A model generated the notes under the pieces. It worked only from the letters and a program-made list of their open reading frames with translations, made no database searches and was not told the DNA's origin. The translations under genes were made by a program, and so were the position numbers. Positions 1 to 4,613 of a stretch of DNA of 7,065 bases are shown here, piece by piece. Each line of letters begins with the position of its first letter. Within the stretch, counting starts at the first letter, position 1. The DNA comes from Candidatus Woesearchaeota archaeon. Its GTDB lineage: Archaea > Nanobdellota > Nanobdellia > Woesearchaeales > GW2011-AR4. The stretch spans positions 1-7,065 of the forward strand of contig JACPMP010000054.1 in assembly GCA_016185915.1 (NCBI GenBank). Reading direction: 5' to 3'.

Positions 1-52
1 AATTTATAATGCCTAATTCCTTTGTTGTTCGGCTATATTTTTCTTTACCCAT
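1..52 (-). CDS. 5' end of a gene leaving the window, product unknown
   Basis: An open frame starts with ATG at 52-50 and runs off the left edge after 17 codons (MGKEKYSRTTKELGIIN). Its start lies inside the end of the preceding 52-codon ORF, giving an 8-nt overlap of the form ATGGGTAA. This is a typical arrangement for translational coupling within an operon. The visible residues are charged and hydrophilic, with no signal peptide, and are too few to assign a family. No strong Shine-Dalgarno sequence precedes the ATG. The main support is the overlap chain with the genes upstream; a chance ORF is possible. Confidence 0.4.
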   Translation of the reverse strand, partial: MGKEKYSRTTKELGIIN

Positions 53-203
53 TTGACTTTTCTTCGTTTATCGTTATTTTTTGATTGTTGATTTTATATT
101 GCCTTACAACAAATTGCCTTGATGCTTGTTTTCTATATAGATTAACCTCATAAAATTCTGAAAATTTATTTTTCAATGTTATTGCTATTTTAATCAAATT
201 CAT
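45..203 (-). CDS. Small 52-residue protein, unknown function
   Basis: The start ATG (203-201) overlaps the TGA stop of the 718-residue surface protein gene as ATGA. The ORF ends at TAA (47-45), inside the start of the next gene. The product is lysine-rich and basic in the middle (KNKFSEFYEVNLYRKQASRQ), begins with a short mildly hydrophobic stretch (MNLIKIAITL), and has no cysteines or recognisable motif. I do not recognise a family. The tight overlaps on both sides suggest one co-transcribed unit with translational coupling. Against it, the ORF is short, in very AT-rich DNA, and lacks a clear ribosome binding site. It could instead be a remnant or a frameshifted part of a neighbour. Confidence 0.45.
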   Translation of the reverse strand: MNLIKIAITLKNKFSEFYEVNLYRKQASRQFVVRQYKINNQKITINEEKSNG

Positions 204-2356
204 TTTTCAAATGTTGGCTGTAAAGCTAATTGATATATGCTTGAGTACTCCTCTATTTTGCCCATTTGCTCTATATCCTCAATAACCCTTTCTTGCTCTG
301 GAACTTTTGAAATGCCTGTACTAACAACATAAAACACAATTGTATCATGTTTTTCAAGCTCATTCGGATTTATTGTAAGATTTAGTTTAAGCCCCCCTTC
401 TGGAAATCTTTCTTGCCCAGGCGAAGATTTTTCGCCAAAATCAACCTTTGGAATTGCAAAGCATTCTTTCTCGCCAAAAATTCCCTTTCTGATGCATTTT
501 TGTTTTTCAGGAATTATTATTCTCTCATCAAGCATTAAAGTGGCATCAACAGCATAGTTGCCTGGCGCAATCTCAATCTCACTTGTTCCATTCTGCTGCC
601 ATTCATAATTTGCGAAAGAAGAAAAACCAAGCTCGCCTTCATCATTAATCCTAGTCAATGTTATGGTTGCAGATTCCTTATTATTCAATTCAACAGGAGC
701 ATCAGCAAACTGCCATCCTTGGGGTGTTTTTACAACATCCTTCTTTTTGACAATTAGCTTTTTTGTATAGATGGGCTGCACACGAACTTTCAATTCTGCA
801 TTATTATTTGCTTTTGGATCAAACTCAACAGCTTTTCCAATATAACCCTCTTTAACAATATTAACAACACCCCCTATAGCAACTGGAAATTTTTCTATTA
901 AAACGCCATTTGCATCAGTCGAACCAATAAAGCAGCTTTCATCAATAATTGTGTAAAGTATTTGTGCATCATCAACTGGTTTTTTTGTTGCCGCATTTAC
1001 AATATTAACGCTTATATTTCCGCTTGTTCTTGTATCGCAAAGCAATGAGCTCTCAGATAAATCAGCTCTCTCTAATGGCGCAAAGTCAGCAGGCATTGGC
1101 TTGTTGTTCCTTATATTCCCTTCCAAAAAGAAATTAAAGCTGTAGCCCTGGCCGTTTAATGCGAATGGGTCCTGGATTTCAACCAAAACTGGAAATGACA
1201 AATCATAAGTAAACCTATAATTTTGTATTCCGAAAAATGAGATTAGACTATTTGCAGATGCTGGCACGCATTTTTCTCCTTTGCAGTTTAGGTCAAAGTA
1301 TGCCGGCCAGAAATCTAAGTATGTAAAGTAAGCAGCTATGTCCTTAAAGGAACTGTTAGCAACAGGAATTATTGTTGAATCATATAATCTCTGCTTTAGC
1401 TCAGAATCAAATAAGTTTCTTTCATAATTGTATGTTCCATCAACTTGAAATAATGGAATGTAAGCTGTAAGAAGCCCTGTTATCTTGCTTTTGACGTCAG
1501 TTTTTTGCCAGCTTGTTGTGCTGCCAAACTTGAACTGCATATCAGACATCGGTGGCAATTTTTCTTTATTTACGCCAGAAAATGCGACTATTAAATTCAG
1601 GATATGCTTTTCTAAGTAGCGATGCTTTATCTCAATATTCGTTATTTTTGTGGCTAAATCATATATTTTGTCAAGATTGATTGGAATTCTTACAAGGAAT
1701 TGGCTTAGCTTTGTATTTGTGCCTTGACTTTCTATGCTTAGCGGGTATTCAATTAGCACTAAAATATCATCAGAGCCAATTGTAACATCAGTTTTTATTT
1801 TTCCTGCTTCAATTACTTTAAAACCCTCTTCGAGGAATGGCTCAAAATTGTTTAAGCATTCCTTAAATTTCAAATCTATGTACCTTTCAAGCTGTTTCTC
1901 GATTGAATTGTCTGTTTGCCTTAAATCTGGCCTTTTAGAAGCAAACTTGCAATCTCCTTTGCAGTTATTTGCAGATTTTAAATGCCACCAATAGGCAGTT
2001 TTTAAATCAGAATCTTTTGTGAAAGAAACAGCATCGCTCTCTGTTGGATTTTGTGTTATTGTAAATGGCTCATTGTTTAGAGTTTTGTCTGCAAAGCTTA
2101 TGTAGCCCCCTTGTTTGCCTATTATTCTTAGACTTTCAACTCCGGCAGAATAAGCACAATCGTTGGCATATTTTTTTATAGGTTCAAATTCAAGTGGCAC
2201 TTGCTCCTGGATAATTTTTAATTCTGGTTCTAATGGTTTCTGCACTTTTTGCGTTGAGTAGAAGAATACAGCAACTCCTATAACTATAACCAAGCCAACT
2301 ATTAAGAAAATTGTAATCTGTCCTTTTTTATGATTTATTATTTTTTTATTTTTCAT
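200..2356 (-). CDS. Large prepilin-like, membrane-anchored surface protein with a carboxypeptidase regulatory-like domain
   Basis: The 718-residue protein begins with a basic stretch and KKGQITIF followed by a hydrophobic segment (about residues 13-33). This is the layout of archaeal type IV pilin/class III signal peptides, where a PibD- or EppA-type peptidase would cut around G12/Q13; the glutamate usual at position 5 of the mature protein is absent. The rest is predicted extracellular. Residues 60-430 are an unassigned mixed region with cysteines at 67, 132, 136, 167, 359 and 363. Residues 446-515 resemble a carboxypeptidase regulatory-like beta-sandwich (ISVNIVNAATKKPVDDAQI, then a DANG turn and KEGYIG). 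Residues 525-680 look like further beta-rich domains with C621 and C632. Ten cysteines outside the anchor suggest disulfides. At 718 residues it is far longer than an ordinary pilin, so a pseudopilin-like or simply N-terminally anchored surface protein is more likely. The stop overlaps the next ORF by ATGA. Function is unknown; the domain reading is by eye. Confidence 0.8.
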   Translation of the reverse strand: MKNKKIINHKKGQITIFLIVGLVIVIGVAVFFYSTQKVQKPLEPELKIIQEQVPLEFEPIKKYANDCAYSAGVESLRIIGKQGGYISFADKTLNNEPFTITQNPTESDAVSFTKDSDLKTAYWWHLKSANNCKGDCKFASKRPDLRQTDNSIEKQLERYIDLKFKECLNNFEPFLEEGFKVIEAGKIKTDVTIGSDDILVLIEYPLSIESQGTNTKLSQFLVRIPINLDKIYDLATKITNIEIKHRYLEKHILNLIVAFSGVNKEKLPPMSDMQFKFGSTTSWQKTDVKSKITGLLTAYIPLFQVDGTYNYERNLFDSELKQRLYDSTIIPVANSSFKDIAAYFTYLDFWPAYFDLNCKGEKCVPASANSLISFFGIQNYRFTYDLSFPVLVEIQDPFALNGQGYSFNFFLEGNIRNNKPMPADFAPLERADLSESSLLCDTRTSGNISVNIVNAATKKPVDDAQILYTIIDESCFIGSTDANGVLIEKFPVAIGGVVNIVKEGYIGKAVEFDPKANNNAELKVRVQPIYTKKLIVKKKDVVKTPQGWQFADAPVELNNKESATITLTRINDEGELGFSSFANYEWQQNGTSEIEIAPGNYAVDATLMLDERIIIPEKQKCIRKGIFGEKECFAIPKVDFGEKSSPGQERFPEGGLKLNLTINPNELEKHDTIVFYVVSTGISKVPEQERVIEDIEQMGKIEEYSSIYQLALQPTFEK

Positions 2357-2372
2357 TGTTTATTTTATTTTC

Positions 2373-2385
2373 AATTATAATTTTT
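2373..2385 (-). promoter_or_regulatory. Possible TATA box for the prepilin-like gene
   Basis: Read on the minus strand this is AAAAATTATAATT, centred about 23 nt upstream of the ATG at 2356. That is roughly the distance expected for an archaeal TATA box if the transcript is leaderless. The surroundings are so AT-rich that the match is weak. A second candidate, AATTATATC at 2425-2433, would give a leader of about 50 nt. No Shine-Dalgarno motif precedes the start. Confidence 0.25.
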
Positions 2386-2454
2386 CATTGTTCTTTTTGT
2401 ATTGATTTTAATTAATGTGAATTTGATATAATTGTCTTATTTTTTATTTTCTCA

Positions 2455-2513
2455 CATGTCGAAAATCGTAGATTTTCGAGCATGATCGAAAATGCGAAGC
2501 ATTTATCGACATG
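2455..2513. repeat. Composite two-hairpin palindromic repeat, copy I (compact)
   Basis: Three CATG tetranucleotides (2455-2458, 2481-2484, 2510-2513) frame two hairpins. The first pairs TCGAAAATC (2459-2467) perfectly with GATTTTCGA (2471-2479) around a GTA loop. The second pairs TCGAAAATGC (2486-2495) with GCATTTATCGA (2499-2509) around a GAA loop, with one bulged A. The outer ends CATGTCGA and TCGACATG are themselves inverted repeats, so the whole 59 bp can also close as one structure. It lies in the gap upstream of the prepilin-like gene, about 100 bp from its start. Copies II and III share the same plan. Confidence 0.8.
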
Positions 2514-2545
2514 ACGCATTACACTTCTTTGCCATTAATTTTTAA

Positions 2546-2721
2546 ATATCAAAATTCCACTTATGTTTCATAAGTGGTTTAAGCGTAACAAGCACATTGC
2601 ATGGAATTTGGATATGCTCAAAAACTACCCGTCAATAAGTGGAATTTTGTGATGTCCAAAACCACGCTATGCTTATCGTAATGTAATCATGCTATCATTC
2701 TATGACGGGTTGTTTTTGACA
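2546..2721. repeat. Composite two-hairpin palindromic repeat, copy II (expanded, interleaved inverted repeats)
   Basis: This copy follows the same order as copy I. ATATC leads into stem TCAAAATTCCA (2549-2559), which pairs with TGGAATTTGGA (2602-2612) at 10 of 11 positions. A central TATGCTC follows. Stem TCAAAAACTACCCGTCA (2618-2634) then pairs with TGACGGGTTGTTTTTGA (2703-2719) at 16 of 17 positions, and GACA closes the element. The loops are 42 and 68 nt. A further 15-bp perfect inverted repeat links CAAAATTCCACTTAT (2550-2564) with 2635-2649, inside the second loop. A 9-bp perfect local hairpin (CCACTTATG 2557-2565, CATAAGTGG 2569-2577, TTT loop) competes for the same bases. No coding frame explains these repeats. 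Confidence 0.75.
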
Positions 2722-2741
2722 ATTCAAAAATATTTGAATCA

Positions 2742-2891
2742 TTTTTTTGTTTATTTTTATTTAATGTTCAATCGTTATTGTTTTTTTGTTTATTTGGTTT
2801 TTATTATTGAATTTGATTTATATTACTCATTTTTTGTTTCGTTTAATGTTCAATCGTTAATGAATTTTTATTGTTGAGTTTGTTTTATATT
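2742..2891. repeat. Degenerate T-rich tandem repeat downstream of the regulator gene
   Basis: The 18-mer TTTAATGTTCAATCGTTA occurs exactly at 2760-2777 and 2842-2859. Each copy is followed by a related 24-nt block (2801-2824 and 2868-2891; 21 of 24 identical). A 15-mer, TTTTTTTGTTTATTT, recurs at 2742-2756 and 2781-2795. The block is very T-rich on the plus strand and lies between repeat copy II and the 3' end of the ribbon-helix-helix gene. It looks like an imperfect duplication of about 80 bp. I see no gene in it. Confidence 0.6.
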
Positions 2892-2903
2892 GTACTTTTT
2901 AAT

Positions 2904-3074
2904 TCATTTTTTTTCTAATTCTTTCAGTTCTTTTTGTATCAACTCCAAATCATACATCTTCTGCTCCATGTGTTCTCTAGCTAGCATTGATTTTTTCTTG
3001 CCGAGTTTTTTTGCTACTCTTTCCAGTAAATCGTTGATTTCCTTGGATACTGTAATTCTTATTTGAATACTCAT
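2904..3074 (-). CDS. Small ribbon-helix-helix DNA-binding protein
   Basis: This 56-residue gene starts at ATG 3074-3072 and ends at TGA 2906-2904. The only ATG in the frame upstream of the stop at 3110-3108 is the chosen one. The N-terminal residues SIQIRITVS (2-10) fit the DNA-contacting beta strand of the ribbon-helix-helix fold. Helix A follows (about 10-24, SKEINDLLERVAKKLG). Then comes a basic turn, GKKKS, and a long charged helix B (about 29-55). Such proteins dimerise and usually repress their own promoters or act as antitoxins. No toxin gene adjoins it: the next genes on either side encode surface proteins, so a stand-alone regulator is more likely. Length and layout match the family well; the target is unknown. 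Confidence 0.75.
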   Translation of the reverse strand: MSIQIRITVSKEINDLLERVAKKLGKKKSMLAREHMEQKMYDLELIQKELKELEKK

Positions 3075-3117
3075 TTTAATCTTGAAATATACATTAAATA
3101 GCCTAATTTAAGCATTA

Positions 3118-3128
3118 CTATTTAAAGG
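3118..3128 (-). promoter_or_regulatory. Archaeal TATA box for the ribbon-helix-helix gene
   Basis: On the minus strand the bases read CCTTTAAATAG, a good TATA element with a purine-bearing upstream flank. Transcription would begin about 25 nt further on, near 3097, leaving a leader of about 20 nt before the ATG at 3074. The leader shows no Shine-Dalgarno motif. Confidence 0.5.
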
Positions 3129-3150
3129 TTACTATTGTAAAATTGAAGAA

Positions 3151-3172
3151 TTTATACTGAATTTTGTATAAA
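3151..3172. promoter_or_regulatory. Inverted repeat, candidate operator upstream of the regulator gene
   Basis: TTTATAC (3151-3157) and GTATAAA (3166-3172) form perfect 7-bp arms with an 8-bp spacer. Two more GTATAA copies follow at 3209-3214 and 3231-3236. All lie just upstream of the TATA box of the ribbon-helix-helix gene, a protein class that binds paired short sites. In DNA this AT-rich the motif could also be chance or a TATA box for a plus-strand transcript. Confidence 0.3.
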
Positions 3173-3299
3173 TAATGGATAAAATTATGAAGAAATATGC
3201 ATTATTTAGTATAAACTAAGAATAAATAAAGTATAACTCCAAGAAATTGATGAAAAAGATTTTGTGCCGATATTCATGTCATTTATAGGGATTGCATAC

Positions 3300-4481
3300 T
3301 CAAGTTGATGCTCTCTCTGTTGCTTGGTTTTGATTTTGCTGTTGGTTTAATTCACTAAATTGCTTTAAGGATTCGCATGACTGCCTTAAATGCTTGTTTG
3401 TTATTTTGTCGCACACAGAATAATCTTTATTATCCAAAACAAATGTCATGTAACAGGAATCTCTTCTGCTGTCTGTAGATATTTCTTTGCAGAGGGAATT
3501 GTCGTTAATGGACTTTGCGATAGTGGAATAACACAAATCTTTTATTCTTGTATTGTTGATCTGGCTGCAATAATTTTTGTTGCGCTGCACTTCCCCAATA
3601 TTGCCGATGCAAGTGTCTTTTAAATCGGGTATTTCAATCTGATTGCATTGCTGCAAGGCCTTGCTTGGATTTACCCTTGCAATCTCTTTGATTTCTTCTG
3701 AATTTTCAGTTGAAATTAAGGAAGATGGTTCTGCTGTTTTAGGACAATCTGCAGCACAGCTTTCTTGTTCTTGCATTTCGCAAATATTATTGCCGCAGCA
3801 GGGAACAATTGGGCTATTAACACATACGCTATCCTCTATTGCGTCATTGGTGCATGGGTTGTTGTCATCGCAATTCAAGCTCTGTTTTTCAGTTTCTCTT
3901 TTTGTGAATGCAGTAACCTTGATTGGCAATGTTGCAATCGCTTTTTTACCATCATACTCAATTATTGCTCTCAATATATAATCTCCTGCTTTAGTATTTT
4001 CTGGAATTAAAATTCTTGTTTGTGTTGAGCCAAATGTTTCTATCGCCCTTGTTTCAATTTTTTGTGTTATCACTTTGCTCGTTTTTGAGTCTATAATCTC
4101 CTGCTTGATAATAACATCATACCTTTTTGCAGAGCCAAGATTTGAAAGCTCCTTCAGAAAAGTAATACTTTCCCCTGCTCTAACGGTCGTGGTTATCGGC
4201 TCAAGATTTAAGTCAAGCAATTTTGTTTCAGCTTTTGATGTATTAAAATAAAAAAATAAGACAGTTCCAAGCAATGAAATAAAAATAAATATAACAACAA
4301 AGACAGTTGTATGTGACAAATGTATTTCGTGCCTTATTGTTGGCTTATAGCTTGAATTTATAGCATTGTCAATCTCTTTTTCTGTGTACCTATATTTTAA
4401 CAAAAAATTTCTTATTGTAGAAACATCATACCCTTTTTGAATCAAACTTTGGACATAATCTATAAGATTCTTTTTTGCCAT
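3300..4481 (-). CDS. Membrane-anchored protein with Ig-like domain and 26-residue cysteine repeats
   Basis: The 393-residue protein has four visible parts. Residues 1-45 form a small helical domain (LIDYVQSLIQKGYDV, then YTEKEIDNAI), of a type often seen before a membrane segment in DPANN proteins and probably cytoplasmic. Residues 58-80 are a strong transmembrane helix. Residues 85-190 look like an immunoglobulin/CARDB-type beta-sandwich (VRAGESITFLKELSN; ENTKAGDYILRAIIEYDG). Residues 204-246 are cysteine-rich, with CDDNNPCTND and CGNNICE...CAADC. The C-terminal part has cysteines at 279/291, 305/317, 331/343 and 357/369, four copies of C-x11-C with an exact 26-residue period, suggesting helical-hairpin repeats with one disulfide each. 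The tail (376-393) is Gln/Asn-rich. The topology implies an external ectodomain. The role is unknown; a surface binding or structural protein is a guess. It has its own promoter, and 225 bp separate it from the next gene downstream. Confidence 0.85.
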   Translation of the reverse strand: MAKKNLIDYVQSLIQKGYDVSTIRNFLLKYRYTEKEIDNAINSSYKPTIRHEIHLSHTTVFVVIFIFISLLGTVLFFYFNTSKAETKLLDLNLEPITTTVRAGESITFLKELSNLGSAKRYDVIIKQEIIDSKTSKVITQKIETRAIETFGSTQTRILIPENTKAGDYILRAIIEYDGKKAIATLPIKVTAFTKRETEKQSLNCDDNNPCTNDAIEDSVCVNSPIVPCCGNNICEMQEQESCAADCPKTAEPSSLISTENSEEIKEIARVNPSKALQQCNQIEIPDLKDTCIGNIGEVQRNKNYCSQINNTRIKDLCYSTIAKSINDNSLCKEISTDSRRDSCYMTFVLDNKDYSVCDKITNKHLRQSCESLKQFSELNQQQNQNQATERAST

Positions 4482-4504
4482 ACAGATTCTTTCTTTTATT
4501 AATT

Positions 4505-4514
4505 GTATTTAAAG
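4505..4514 (-). promoter_or_regulatory. TATA box for the 393-residue membrane protein gene
   Basis: The minus strand reads CTTTAAATAC, centred about 28 nt upstream of the ATG at 4481. With the usual archaeal spacing the transcript would start within a few bases of the start codon. A leaderless mRNA is therefore predicted, in line with the lack of a Shine-Dalgarno motif. It sits in the 132-bp divergent intergenic region. Confidence 0.55.
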
Positions 4515-4574
4515 ATTGTTGTTTAATTAATTGCAAAAACTCTAACCACATACAACAATCAAAAGCATTAATTA

Positions 4575-4583
4575 TTTATATAA
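4575..4583 (+). promoter_or_regulatory. TATA box for the TIM-barrel gene
   Basis: TTTATATAA lies about 35 nt before the ATG at 4614, with AATTA on its upstream side. The expected transcription start is around 4604, giving a leader of about 10 nt that begins close to the ribosome binding site. It faces away from the TATA box at 4505-4514, so the two genes have separate back-to-back promoters. Confidence 0.5.
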
Positions 4584-4602
4584 CCTTTTCAATAAAAATA
4601 AA

Positions 4603-4607
4603 AGGTG
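4603..4607 (+). promoter_or_regulatory. Shine-Dalgarno sequence for the TIM-barrel gene
   Basis: AGGTG ends 6 nt before the ATG at 4614-4616 and matches the archaeal consensus GGAGGTGATC. It is the clearest ribosome binding site in the window and fixes this start. The minus-strand genes lack one. Confidence 0.6.
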
Positions 4608-4613
4608 TCTTAA

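Noticed and set aside
67..101. Resemblance of this stretch to the T-rich repeat at 2842-2892
   Set aside because: The shared pieces are low-complexity T-rich words with gaps, so chance similarity in AT-rich DNA is enough to explain it.
1734..1994. 86-residue plus-strand frame inside the prepilin-like gene
   Set aside because: It is antisense to a long, clearly coding frame, has no ribosome binding site, and the composition is that of a complementary-strand shadow.
2455..2513. tRNA-like cloverleaf
   Set aside because: Three stems can be drawn, but there is no T-loop GTTCRA motif, no anticodon-arm geometry and no CCA-type acceptor end.
2455..2721. CRISPR array
   Set aside because: The repeats are not direct repeats of constant length with unique spacers; they are paired inverted arms with variable loops.
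2689..2877. 62-residue plus-strand frame rich in Phe and Tyr
   Set aside because: It is made of the T-rich repeats and part of repeat copy II, has no ribosome binding site, and the residue content is low-complexity.
3175..3219. 14-codon plus-strand mini-ORF (ATG at 3175)
   Set aside because: It is too short, has no ribosome binding site, and lies within the region holding the candidate operator motifs.
3390..4010. Three overlapping plus-strand frames inside the 393-residue gene
   Set aside because: All are antisense to the cysteine-repeat protein; their cysteine- and phenylalanine-rich content follows from the opposite strand.
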